From Acestrorhynchus altus (taxonomy: Eukaryota > Chordata > Actinopteri > Characiformes > Acestrorhynchidae): DNA of 64,000 nt. Numbering within the stretch: position 1 is the first letter of the stretch; each line of letters opens with the position of its first letter. The notes beneath the pieces are model-generated. The model made no database searches. It had not been told where the DNA came from and saw nothing but the letters and a program-made list of their open reading frames with translations. The stretch is from the NCBI GenBank assembly GCA_034509495.1, contig CM067522.1:17055772-17119771 (forward strand), given 5' to 3'. Positions 12,165 to 25,900 of this stretch are shown here, piece after piece. Made by a program: the position numbers and the translations under genes.

Positions 12165-13462
12165 TGTTCTGTGGAGACGAGACAAAAAAGGCACAATTGA
12201 CAGTTATGGTTCTCATAACACACTTAAATGAGGGTTCAGTAAACACGGTTCTATATGGTACCAGGAACATTCAAAAGAACCCTTTGCATGAATAAATGGT
12301 TCTTTATATTGACAATGTGCTGTAGAGCAACCGACAACTTATTTAACCCCAGAGAGAAACTCACAGCAGCAGCACCATGAAAACAAAAGCATAAAGAGCA
12401 CAGAACTTAATGAGATTTTAAAACACCTAAAAACTAAGACTAAAGCTAAAACTACTTAACTCCAGAAGTATGCCGTTACGAGTATTAGTATGTAATCAGT
12501 AAATGTATAAACATTATGCAGGAACAATCGTGATACAGTTCACATGAAGGCTAAGTAATCCTGTCTGTTGGGCACATGTGCAGGTGAAATGTCTGTGCAA
12601 GGATATGTGGACAGAAGAGCTGAACAGTGTCTATGCGAAGAGACTTGGACTGAAGAGCAGCAACATCCAGGCAGTTCTGTACATGTGCAGAAAGTGAAGT
12701 GCAGTGATTGGAAAGGAGCTTAATGTGCAAACAAACTTTTATTAATATATAATTTATTTTAATAAATATATTTCTTTAACGTTTTTTTAGACTATTTTCT
12801 GAAGCTACAGAATTCCCATCTCTCACTAAAAATTTAATGTTTACACTCATGCAGAAACAAATTATATAATACTTTGCAAAGTGAAGAGAATTCTCATGAA
12901 GACAGACTTGTATGAAGGGTGTGTGTGTGTGTGTGGGCTTGTTTAGGGGTTCAGTGAAGGCAGGTCATTTCTGACCTTTAGGACACACAATGTAAAGACA
13001 ATATTAGGACAATATTAAAATGGGAAAATGTAAACAACCCAGTCAGCAAACAAATACTAATATTCAGCATCCAAACCGGTATCTACTGCTACTAATTATG
13101 GGAAAACAAAAGCTTGGACATACCCCCAAATTCAGCTCCAAGCAGGTACAGACCAGCTCCACTGAACGCTGGCAGCTCCAACCACCTCCCAAACCAGCGT
13201 CCCATTCAAACTCTGAGTGCTGCTTATATACTCTTGCTCTAGCACTTAATTAACTCCCTGGGTCCTAATGCCCCATTTCCGCCTTTCAGCTCAGTCAGTC
13301 CTACATACCTTCCACTTCCGAGTTTGCTAACTATAATGTTCCCAAAATAGTCCTAATTCAATTTTGCTTCATTAAATTGCTTATTAACTTCTGTTTATCC
13401 CTTAGAATTAAACTGTGCTAAGCTATATAGGCAGATATATGCAAACTAGTTGGCTGTTGTGA

Positions 13463-13547
<85 letters not shown>

Positions 13548-13569
13548 AATAATAATAATAATAATAATT
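13463..13569. repeat. (ATT)n microsatellite turning into (AAT)n
   Basis: About 27 ATT triplets with one G interruption, then a switch near 13543 to about nine AAT triplets. The two halves are complementary and could fold into a hairpin. Confidence 0.95.
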
Positions 13570-15062
13570 TCAGATTTCCATGATCATACCCTTTAAAGCC
13601 TGTTAACTCATTTTCAGGATTCTCTTCTAACTATTATCTATATTATCTACAGTCTGTCTGTTGGATTTCGTTTGACAGGACAAATTTTGCCCCATTTAAC
13701 GTCAGATTGGAGTTATAAAACTTACCCAAATTCAGTGCCCTGGGAGTAATGCCTAGTTCCATTCATTTCGTTAGCCAATCCATTAGACCAAATTGGGAAT
13801 TCCTTGGAATTTGAGCTGAGCACAAGGAAAACCTTTTATGTTGTTAAGAATATGGAAAAACATTTTATATCAGTCTGATGTAGTGAATATGACTCAAAAA
13901 TCATATTTCTAGATTTAAGGGCTGTTCTGAGTGGCTGCAGCTCATGATATTTTGAGCATTTTACTGGGATTAAACAGCATTAATATAAATGTTTATTTAA
14001 TATATCATTGGTAAATGCTTATTTTGTTGCATATCTTTGGTATATAAATATTTTTACATATTTAAAAGAAGTATTCAGCTTTAAAATTCAGCTTCAAAAA
14101 CATCAGCTGAATTTGCTTTAAATACCTCATGAACACACAAACCATTTTCCTATGATTAAACTGCATAGTATACAAACATCAAAACATTGGTAAATGCTTT
14201 TTTTTCTTGTTTATTTATTGAACACCATATGTACACTTCAGTTCTCAATCAGATAAGGTTTTAATCCCTTGTGACAAAACAGGGAAAGGACCATAGCATG
14301 TCAGCCTTCCCACTCCACCTTTATGAGTGCTACCAAGTCAGGTGTAGGAGTTTCACCCTGGAGAAACCTAACAAATGCACTTGAAAGCCGTCTTTCCCAG
14401 GCTTCTGTGAGGCATATTTCACTCAAAAAAGATGCTACCAACACAAAAGTACAAGTCAGAATCTAAAGCATACACAATGGGATGACCTTATATAGTCAGT
14501 CAGGTGCATAAAATGTGATGAGGTTTTTGTCCCTTGTGTCAGAACAGAGAAAAGGTCTAAAATATTTGTTTTGGACTTGTTTTGGAGATATAAGGTTTTT
14601 TTTTTTTGGTTTTTTTTGTTTTTTTTTGCAGTGACAATATATTTGTTCCGGGTAGATGATAAATATTTGAAAATTTAAGAAACTCACCGTCAATGCACAA
14701 CAACCAGCATCACCACTGTCTTGTAGCTTTGTCAGTGACGTTAGTGCTTGCTTTGTTACATTTGCACAGTAACCAACCTTTACCCTGATGGTTTTCTGTC
14801 TTTGATTGGCAAACGGTCTAAACATTAACCAAGAGCCTCTGACAAGCAACATTTTCAAGAAGATAAAGAGAGTGGAACCTCATTACATATTGAAGTTGAC
14901 ACTAACTGAATGTTTAGAATGTTTAGGAATGGCTATTCCTCATCTAGCACACACTGGATAAATGTGAATATACTGTAGGACTTTTGAGATTCTCCATACA
15001 AAGTTGTTTACTGGAGTTTTACATACTTACTATCATAATCAATACATGCAAAATAAATGCTA

Positions 15063-15330
15063 AGTGCCAGATGGTTATGGAATTTTGTGATTCAAAGGTT
15101 GCCAGTTGGATTCTCTGAACTGGCAGGACATGACTGAAGTGCCCTTGAGCAAGGCACTTAACTCCTCAACTTCTCCCCGGGTGTCATGTATAGGGCTGCT
15201 CATCACTCTGGGCACATGTACATGCTGCCCACTAGTGTGTGAATTCACTAGTGTGTATGTTTCACTGTATGGATGGGTCAATTTATCTGTGTGCAGCACA
15301 GTGGATCGATATGCATGTTTACAATTTCTT
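15063..15330 (+). mobile_element. tRNA-derived SINE, copy 2
   Basis: Same block order as 4288-4560: the GGTTGCCAGTT B-box region, GAACTGGCAGGACATGACT, then GAGCAAGGCACTTAACT. It continues with TGCCCACTAGTGTGTGAATTC and ends GATATGCATGTTTAC. The A-box region is degenerate or missing, so this looks 5'-truncated. Confidence 0.7.
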
Positions 15331-16925
15331 ATTATTAAGAAATGTTTAAGTTGGTCATTCTTTGAAATCAGATCCTGAAGGAGACAAAACAGATTCTCCA
15401 CATCAAGCATGGACTTCTGATTGATGTCTGTTTATGCAGTGGTGAACATCATGGTTTTCTGAGGGAAAGGATTGACCTCGGGTGACCCCAAAAGTCCTGC
15501 TCCATGGGTGGGGGTGGCAGAACATGTTCTCCGAAGGCCCACTGTGATGAAGGAAAGTAGGAGGCCGAGTTCTTGGCTCCTCCTCAGGTAAGCTGACCTG
15601 ACATTCAGGGTGTGTGAAATTTTCAGTCACTTTAAATATTCTAAAGGTCTTCATATATGGACTTTGTAATCCTTGGTAGGTGACACCATGTGGCTAAACG
15701 GTTACAATAACCATTCCTTGAACCATCAGTGCGAAACAACATTTACACCTACAAACTGTAACTAAAGGTCCAGATTTGAAGAATATGAAAAAGCCTCCAC
15801 ATCCCACTCAAACTATGAGTGCTACCAAGTCAGGCGAAAGCAGTTTTTCCGAGTCTTTTCAGCATACTTGACACCAGAAGGATGCTACCAACACAACAGC
15901 ACAAGTCAGAATGTAAAGCGCACGCAATGGGACAACCTTATGGTCAGTCAGGTTCAGTGATAAGGCCCATTCTTGCTTACGTCACAGGTGCGAGCCAAAA
16001 ACGAAAACAAAATGATCGGTTCAGAATCAGCATTGGCTGATGCTCAACAGTAGTAGACTCTGATTCAGATCAGGGGGCAAAATAACTTGATCTGGACATG
16101 CCTAATTCTAATCATTAACAGAGTGGACACTGGGCAGCAGACATTGTGGACATAAGAATAAATTCAAGGAAGCCTCACTCCATAGGGATGATCACCTGAA
16201 TGTTAAAGCAAACCAAATCGATAAGCCAAATATTTACTTATCCTCATTTGTAAGCACAGAATCATGAAATCACAGCAGCTTGCAGGTAACCTTTGTTACA
16301 TGATACTGTTGACTTGTACAGGCAATATATTTACTTTAGTGCTAGTTCCAGTTTTACACTCTGTGCTTCTTTTCAATACCTGATTGGTAGCTTATAGTCA
16401 TACTCTTATTGGTTTCATTTCCTCTGAGCTGCTACACAAAAACATTCAAACAACCTGAGATAGAGATATTTATTAAATTGGTCAGAAGAATATCAAAAGA
16501 TTACACATTCTGGATCGATACTTTGAAACTTTTCTTTTTTTACGGTACACATTTAGAAATCAAGAATGGATCAATATATGTATCAATTTAACTACAACAA
16601 CATGTATTTTTATACGTACAGTTTTCAGGAAAATATAAAAAGTTATCGCATCCTTCCAGTCTCGACAAAACGTAAAATATTAAAGTAGTTAAAAGTATAA
16701 AATGAATTAGAACAGAAAATAAAACCAGGAGTTTAAAAGTAGTGCAACAAAAGCAAAGTCATTTAGAAACGGATTATAATATATATTTATATTTTTTTAA
16801 ACACAAACACAAAAATGACCCCCCCCCCAAACACAATACACACAAGTAAACACACATAGTAATTCTGTACAGGAAATCAGAGATTCTTTTTTCTTTTTTT
16901 TTTTTTTTGCTAACATTAGACTGGT

Positions 16926-19900
16926 TCACTCCTCTTCCTCGTCTTTTTCAGTGTTCTGCTTCTTGGGCGCCTGGAGGTGAGATCAAACATGTTAAAGTGT
17001 ATAAACATTGCAAAACATCTGCTGCCTATCCATTTATTATATACAGTGATGCTTGAAAGTTTGCGAACCCTTTAGAAGAGAAAGGGAAGAGTTTAGAAAT
17101 GAGTTTGAATTCCACCAAACAAGATTGTGTACAAATGGAAGAAATTCAAGACCATTCAAGAACTCAAGGTAACAATTAAAGGCCTTTCTCACATGTTAAT
17201 TTTTCACCGTCACTGAACACTGAAAATCATGGGTGTGCATGGCAGGGTTGCAAGTTGAAAGCCAAAAAGAATATGGCTGCCTGACTGTAATTTGTTAAAG
17301 ATAACATGGACAAGCCAAAATGAGAAGTGGATGAGAAGCGTTATGTGAGAAGAAAAGAAAACCCTATCCTATATGGACATATTTTGCTGCATCTGGCCAA
17401 AATAACAATTTTATTTTAATTCTAAATTCTAAAAGAAAATGTCAGGACATCTATCCCTGAGCATTATCTCAAGATACTGTGGGTAATGTAGCAAGACAAC
17501 GACCCTAAACAAACGGGTCTTTCTAACAAGGAATGTTACAGAAAAATAAAGTTAATGTTTTGGAATGGCCAAGTCCGAGTCCAGACTTTAGTCCAATAGG
17601 ACCTGAAGCAAGCAGTTCATGGGAAAAAACCCACCAACACAAGAGTTGAAGCTGTTTTGTACGGCAATGAATAAGTAGAAGATTCACAAATTGTCAATGT
17701 ACCACCATTTTTCTCTGTTTATTCTTTTGTCTAAAGTTTTTGTACACAGAATAGAGTTTTGTACTTCTGAAGGATCCTGTTTCTGTATATTTACAATGTT
17801 TCTGTGTTTTTCTATATATTTAGAGCTGCATGTTAGTGCTGTTATGCTGTAATTATTTGACCATACACACAGAGCGAGTTCTGCCAAGTGTCGACATCTG
17901 CTTGGGCACTCAGCTGAAATAAATCACATACCTTTGATGTCACTGTGTTTTTTTGGGTATGTCCTCTCTCTGCTCTTTCTCTGCCTGGAGGCCTGCAATG
18001 AAGAATATGAAAGGTCTACTGTCACTGTACCATGGATGTAAAATGCCTCAGTAGTTTAAAACCTTAGGTTGGTACAAAAGGCCTGCAATCATCGATCTAT
18101 CATAGATTCTAAAAAAAAAAACCAAACACATTCACGTTGGCTGTGATTGAAATGGATCCCTGTTTTCTCATTAGTATTACACTATATAAAGGTGATCTAG
18201 TTTACCAAGTAGTGGTAGTGAATTTGGACACTTCCTGATCATCATGAATCAGTACCGGTCACATTAAAGAACACACGAGTGGAAGGTCTGTACACAAATA
18301 CTGATCTCCATACACACCGAACTCTTCATTAAGCTTAATAAAAGGCTGTGTGCTGTTCATGGAATAATCTCTTATGTTTCTAAGCAACATAACTGTCAGA
18401 CTCCCATTAATGAAGTACATGTGCAAACGTGAAATTCACGGCACCCGGCTTCTAACTTGCTTACACGAGCAACCGTCGACCACTTCATTTCATTCCACTA
18501 TTTGTTGCTTAGTAACGAGTCTGATTTTGTTCCACATTCAGCCCATGTAGTGAGCTACAACGTTTACCATAAATTGAGTGAATTGTGGGAGATTATAGTG
18601 TCCTCACGTTCAAATTGCACTTTATGAATCAGAAGAGCAAAGAAAATGGCTGACATAGTAAAGAAGGATCAATTTTAGTCACAGCTTTTGACTTTATCAA
18701 GGGTTTTTTTTACCAAATTACTGAAAACTGACTGTAGACCGCATGGTAACAGATTTATTTTGATCAAGCTGACATGAAAATAGGACGTGGAGAAAACTTG
18801 AATCTTTTTAGTAGCACACTGCTAAGAGTTTGGCTGTCAAGGATGTGTCTGACCTGCAGATTTTGTTCTGTGCTTTTGTTACAGAACTGCATTACGGTAA
18901 AAGAAAATGCATAGAATTTTACACAGTAGACTCTAATGAACAGAATAAAAAAAATATAAATAATAATAACTGCCATGGGCAAAATTACACTAAGAGGTTC
19001 TGATAGTCAGTTTGATTATTTTTGGTTTAAATATAAATACACATAAGTGTATATTTCTGTGGACTGCTGAGTCCTATTAAAAGAAGAAAAAATATAATAG
19101 CAAACCATTGCTATAAAAAAACAAAACAAAACAAAAACATTCAGGCAAGACTATAAGTTTGCCAGAGAACACCTAGACAATGACCAGGACTTCTGGAGCA
19201 ATGTGCTTTGGACCGATGAATCATAAACTGAATTATTTGGGCACAATAACGATACATTTGACACAAAACAAACATTATTTGAGTACAAGAACTGTGAAGC
19301 ATGGGGTGGAAGTGGCTGCTTTGATGCAGCAGGGCCTGGAGAGCTCTTCATCAGAGAAAACACTGAAATATTTATCATATCAGAGGGGGCTTCAGCAAAT
19401 TGTAAGATCATCTGCACAAAGATGAAAACTGAAACAGTATATAGCTGTAAGAATTCTGCATGGAGGAGTGGGGAGAAATGGAAGATGACTGGTAGATGAT
19501 TATAGGAAACATCCAATGGACATGATTTCTGCCAAAGGAGGAAAAAGCAACTATTGGGTGTCCAAACCGTTTCTCCTCACAAGACAAACGCATTTCTAGT
19601 CATTACATTTTGCAAATGTTTTAAATGATGTTTCTTCAGTTTGATGTGTTTAGTTATACCACCTCCGTCTCTCAATATAGTTCAAATGAAGATCAAATGT
19701 CAAAAAAGTTAACAGGTGTTCATGTGTTTGTATGTATAAAAATTTAAAAAAAGGTATGTTGTTTTGGTATTAGTATCGAATTAAAAGTATTGTATTGGAA
19801 TCTAATGATTTTAAGAATACTGACACAGTCTTAACGTTAAACACTTTAGCTAGTGCGCAAACATGCACATCAAGCATACTAACATTCACAAACTACAATC

Positions 19901-22900
19901 TGCACCAAGTACGACATTAATGGAACAAAATGTAAACTGCACGACTGTCTGTTCATAACAAATATATGACATATTGAGACAAGTTTGTCATCAGAGATTA
20001 GCCAACCCTGTACTTACCCTATAGCCCCTGCAGGGCTGACCTTGTGGCCATCATTCAGAACATCAGCACTGGAGTAGAGCTCCATGGCTCTGTCCCGCTG
20101 GCTCCTGCTTCTCCCCTGCAGCTCCACATTGGTATTCTTCCCAGATGAAGAAAGACTCATAAAGGGAGAGGACCTCCATGGGTCTGCATCTGAACTACAG
20201 CTTTGCCAACCCTGAAGAGCTGGGGTCAGGAAATCCTCACCTAGGTCTGTTGCATGAGCACACCGAGGAATGGACATATTATTCACCAAACAGAGCAAAA
20301 AAATAAATGATATCCATGCAGTTATACTACAGATGATGCCGATATGCCTTACCCTGGTGTCTGACTCTCCTTTGCCTTTCAGGAGAGCTTTTCTCACACT
20401 TCTCTTTGGAAGGCTGGAAAGGTTTCCTTGGAGATGCTCCATCTGTTTGGTAAGCTGTTGCAGGGCGGAGGTCACACTTATCCTGAGTACGCATGAACAC
20501 AGTGTAAGACAAGTAATAATAGTAGTAAATAATATTCAATCTTTATTTACGAAAACGCAGTGTTCTGGTCTGCTTTGAAGCTTTTTCAAATTAAATGAAT
20601 TATTCATAGATTATGATTTAAAGAACCAATCCTATATCTTTAATTTAATGTAATTTAAAAATAATCATTTTAGGATATATTAAAAATCTGTAGACTTCAT
20701 AGGTGCTTTCTATGGCTGGGAGACATATACATCTCGATAGATTATAGCTGCATGGTGATATACAATATAAAATATGATAAATTATATGATCATATGAGAT
20801 CATTGACTTGTTCGCAGTGGGGAACAAATAGTTGGGATAGTATAGACTTTGCAATCACTGAAGGTTGAGACAGACCATCAACAATTAAACAATTGAAGAA
20901 AAAGAATTGTAAAAGTAGTAAAAATGAGTGGCATGAGCAAATGTTATAAATGTTATACTGTTATAAGTATAAAATATGGCAACAAAATCTAGCTGTTCAT
21001 TCCTTTTTTTAGGGAAAAAAATGACCTGACAAACAGATAACATGCCATCATTAAACATACAACCATCTACAAACCAATCAACACCGAGATATGGAGACAC
21101 AGCTCATGTAGGTGATGATAGTCACTCAATAAACTGCAATGTGTAAACAAAACCAAGATCAAACCAAAACCAGATCAAATGGTTACGATGTTACAAATAC
21201 ATGATCCAACATCTGAATTAAGAATCAGAATTGCAAGACAGAATGTACACAGCTGCTATACCTGATGATGGAATACAACATTCTCCTCAAGAGCCACTCC
21301 ACAGAACTCGCAGGGAATGACCACATCACCCTCTAGTGGGCTTGAAGGGGGGCTGTAGGAGAGTGGGGAGACAGAGTGAGGGAGATTGGGTGGACTGGGA
21401 GTGCGGGGAAGAATCACATGGCTCCCCCCATGGGTGAAGGCATCCTCATACTGTAGAGACGAAGCCTGCTTGCTGAAGGAGGCGATGGCTGAAGCTGGGC
21501 TGCAACCAGTCTGAGAAAAGAACACAAAGTTATAGCTTTATATACATTTTAGATCACTGCTGTGAGGATTTAACTGAATTCAGCTGCAAGAGCGTTTGTG
21601 AAGTTCCAATATGTTCATATCTGTTTATCTGCTCCAGAGAGTCCTATTCTACTGGCAGTACTTCTCTACGGGAACTAGACAAGCTATGTGTGCTGATACA
21701 GATGTGCAAATTAGAATGGGCACAAAAAACAGAAATGAACAATAAAACTGCCCATGAAGTGGAGTTCTAACTTTCTGTGTCCAACTAATTATTTTTATAA
21801 CAGATTTCAGATACTCTTGATTATTTTCTGCATTAATTGATTGATAGAAATTGGTGAAATTCTCAATTTGTTTGGTATTATACAACCATACACAGTATGA
21901 TAACCATACAATTTTACCATAATAAACCAAAACCAATATCAACTGCTGCATCCCTACTGCCATGTGATTCTGAATCCTTGGGCTTTTTCTTCTTCTTCTT
22001 CTTCTTCTTCTTCTTCTTCTGATTTATATTAAAACACTGTATTGTCCTATTATTGTATTGTATACAGGGCTGGGTGACATGAACAAAATGATATGGTACA
22101 ACTCCATTCAGCTAAAATATATTGGGAAATATGATACAATGTATGATGTGAAAAATACAGTGTGATAAAATTAGGACACAGTTTATATCCCAATATAAAT
22201 ATAAGCATCGATGTATCGGCCAACAATAGTAGAGCATTTGTTCAAAGCACCTGAAAAAATATTATTGTTAATAAAAGGTACCGAGGTCTTAAAGACTTGA
22301 TGGTTTGCGGTATCTGACCTCTACGTCTATTACAGGAACATGTCCAAAGCAAGCAATAGGCAGGTCTTAGTCACGCTGTAGATCAACATTCCAGGCCTGA
22401 AACTTTGTGTTTGTGTTCCATCTCCACCCTAGCAATAGATATGTACAGAACCAAACTAGGTCATTCTAAAGAGAACAGTGGAGACATCAAAACTTAGATA
22501 TAATACATACAGATTAATGCGCTGATCCAAACACGCACAAAGCATCGTCCAACCAGCCTGAACAACATGAGCCAAATATCCCAGAACATTTAACAAGGAT
22601 GTAATATTTTTCTTTCATACAATTTAAGAAAGAAAAATAGAAAGATGCACCACACTAATCACTTAAGTTCACAATCATCTCTAGGCCACACCTGGTCACG
22701 ACAATTTCAACACTGTATGAACACCCTGACTAGAAACCTAAAAACTTGCCCCAACAATCAGCAACCATGAGCAAGTCTAAGCAGCAAAGAACACAGAACA
22801 TTAAGATAATTGGTGCCCTCAAAGCAGGAGAAGGCAATAAAGAGTCGACATTGTGTTTCCAGGCAGTTGTAAATCAGAACAACAGTCTGACAGAACTCAG

Positions 22901-25900
22901 TAAAATCTGCTCACAGGATTGTTAAAATGGAAAATCAAAACTACTGTTTGACTGCAAAATATCTTGAAGGGTGGTGCACATTTCTACTGTGCAGAAACAC
23001 CTGCATAAATATAACCATGTCAGCAGTGGAAAACCTTTCCGGTGTCCTCATCGGATGAATTTAAAATCGAACTCTCTCGCCACAATGAACAAAGGTATCT
23101 TGAGTGGGAAAGGGTACAGAAATATATGGAAAGCATGGAAAGGACGGATCATGCTGTGAGCTTACGTTGCAGCCAGTGGCACAGGGAACATTTCACTGGT
23201 AGAAGGAAGAATTGATTAAATGTCATCAAATTCTAGAGAGAAACCATCTGCCATAAGCTGAAGACGAATAGAGGATGGCTTATACAACAGGATCATGATC
23301 ATAAACTCTGTCGACCATGCAAGGTATCCAAACCTTCCTTTCAGGAAGCTTTACTTTATTGTTATTTTCAAACTGCAAGAGAGTTCAACAGCTACAGCAA
23401 CATAAAATTTGACCAATATGCCCCTTTACTCCCTGAAATCTGATAATAAAACAAGCAAATCATAAAAAAACTGGTAAAAACCAGACAGTACGAATCTGCA
23501 GGAAGCAATATGCTGAGAGGAGATAAGGCTTGGCTCTGACCTGGTGTAAAATGAGATCCTCTTCAGGAAAAAGTTCTTCACAGAACTCGCAGGGCAGCAT
23601 GATCTCTGAGGAAGGGATGTGGGCCGGAGCCGTGTTAGTGTTCGGGGCACTGCTGTAAGTGTTGTTATTTGTGGTGGAGGTCAGCTGGGAATTGAGGGTG
23701 CTTCGGGCAGACTCCCTGCCCAGACGGTGGTCCCAGACATCAGTCCATATGCCCTCCTGAGCCCCCAAATCCTCATGGTCTCCATCACTCTGCAGACTAA
23801 GGGCCAGCAGATAGTCCAGCCCAGAGGAGTCGTAGTCTGGCAGATGGCCAAGAGGCCACAGCAGGCTGTTGTTGTTGGTCTCAAATTCTGTTTCCTGATC
23901 CAGCACTGAGGAAATGAGCACATTCAAACATCCTTATGTTTCTGCACACCATGAAACAGCAAAGGGCACCCTGTTAGAATAAACCGCCTTGAAAAGCATG
24001 TTCACCAACAAAGAGAATAGCACTGCTAATCAACGATCATCTGAGTGATTTCTGAGACAAAGTGTGTCTGAGAAGCAAAATACACACTTTGAGTTACTTC
24101 TACCACAGACAGGCAGTATACAATATATCGTCATTACTGCGCTTTTCAGAGTATATTGTTTGCACCGGTACCTCTAAAGGCTGATTATATAGCAGAAAGT
24201 TTATTTTTATCTTAGATTTTTTGTGAAATTTTGATACTCATACAACCATTACAGTTAATGAAATAGGCTACAGGCTTTGGGCTGAACTGTGGACTTCAGA
24301 CTTAAGGCTACACACAGGCTAAAGATTTTGGGGTGAAGAGTAGGCTACTAAAACGGGATTTTACTGATCAGTGGGATGATGCGCCAAGATGTTAGATCAC
24401 CACAGAAATAGGCGTTTCATTGTTTTCAAGTTCAGTTTCAGTCAGTTGGAGTGTCATGGGGAGTGTAAAAACGTCTGGGTTCAGATGGCTGTTTGTAGCA
24501 GATACACAAAGAAAGTTTTACCTACTGTTATTTACAAGAAAACAAAAAAACCTGCTTTGTATTTATGACCTGATTTTCATCCATTTAAGACTGCAGCCTC
24601 CAGTCCCTCCACTATTACCCATGAACCATGCTCATTTGTTACAGAAAACAGAACCTTATGATGGGTAGTGCAGTAAAGAATAATGACATATTACAACCAA
24701 GCTTAAAATACCTACAGCGAGCAAATTCATTATTCCTTGGTTCTGTGCTCCTCCTAGCTCCTGCCCCTATTGGTCCCCTAGTGCTATTGTGCAGTCTGCC
24801 TTCTAGTGGACGTGGTGGACCTCTGCGATCTGTTGACCCAGTGCTGTTGTTATTATGGATCCTCTCCTGAGCCCTCAGAAGGTTGTGGATTGGTTGCGTC
24901 TCAAACCAAGCTCCAGGTGACTGGAGTCCAGTCCTCTGCTCCTGTGGAGGGGTCAGACTCCCACACAAGGCCGGGTGGATCTCTTTCTCTCTCAGCATAA
25001 CATTGCACTTGCAGAGAGGACAGGGTTCTGTACGGGTCCCGCAGTACTCTTCGTGTTCTCTGGCCTGGCAGAAGGCTATTTCCAGGTCGCAGTACTGACA
25101 TGGGACCAGTCGCTGGCTGCACTCCGAGCTCTAGAAACAGACTCTGTGTTAACCACTAGTAATTAAAGCTGAGAGTTTCTGCATTAACAAATGGGATGCA
25201 GTTTTGCAGGACAGTACCTGATGGGTCTCCATGAGACTCTTTTCAATCTTCAGACCACATTTGCACTGCACCTAAAACAAAAAGAGACATTCACTCATTT
25301 TTAAATAAAATAATTTAAACAGCTCATAATAGCTGCTTAAACATGTTCTACATGTTTTGAACTACTGTATTGCTATGTGATAATGGTAAAATGGAAAATG
25401 AGCCCCTTTTGAAGACAAGCAACAGTATCTTTATAAAATCAATAAAACAAGTTGCGCTCCTTAAATATTGTCTTACAAAATCCTCATCGCACTTAAAGTT
25501 AGAGAAAAATTGCTACATGCATGTTTTCCTCACAATGTGTTTATCTTCAAAATGTCTGTAGACCAGTGATGGCGCGAATGAACTGAAATCAGCTGTAAAT
25601 ATATTAAACATTTTCTGTCTGATTGGGATTATCATTAGCTTGTGTCGGAATCAGAATCACTGTATTTTCCTGTAGCATGTCAGGTCCACAAATCTAATGT
25701 CACTGGGAAACTATAAAACAAACAAACTACTGGTCAAAAGTTTTAAAACACCCAATATGGGTTCTGAAACGTTTGACCGGTAGTGTGTATATATTATGCA
25801 GTGGCAGAATGAACATTCTTCAAATGTTCAGGAGCCCACAGGACTGATTTTTTGTCTAGAGATCTTACATAATTCAAATTCCTGTTTACCTGTGAATGCT

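Larger units (their letters stand above)
12169..16925. other. Intergenic stretch between the serpin start and trafd1 end, no recognised gene
   Basis: I see no exon that continues a protein family here. Contents are an (ATT)n/(AAT)n microsatellite at 13463-13569, a GT run at 12920-12933, a SINE at 15063-15330 and otherwise unassigned AT-rich DNA. The non-coding first exon of the serpin probably lies in the serpin-proximal part. The trafd1 3'UTR should occupy part of the distal end: an AATAAA on the minus strand (complement of 16467-16472) is a weak candidate for its polyA signal. Open frames at 14496-14858 and 15075-15410 (minus) resemble nothing known. Confidence 0.4.

Noticed and set aside
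19151..19516. 121-codon minus-strand frame
   Set aside because: It is antisense to a decayed Tc1 transposase at 19130-19720.
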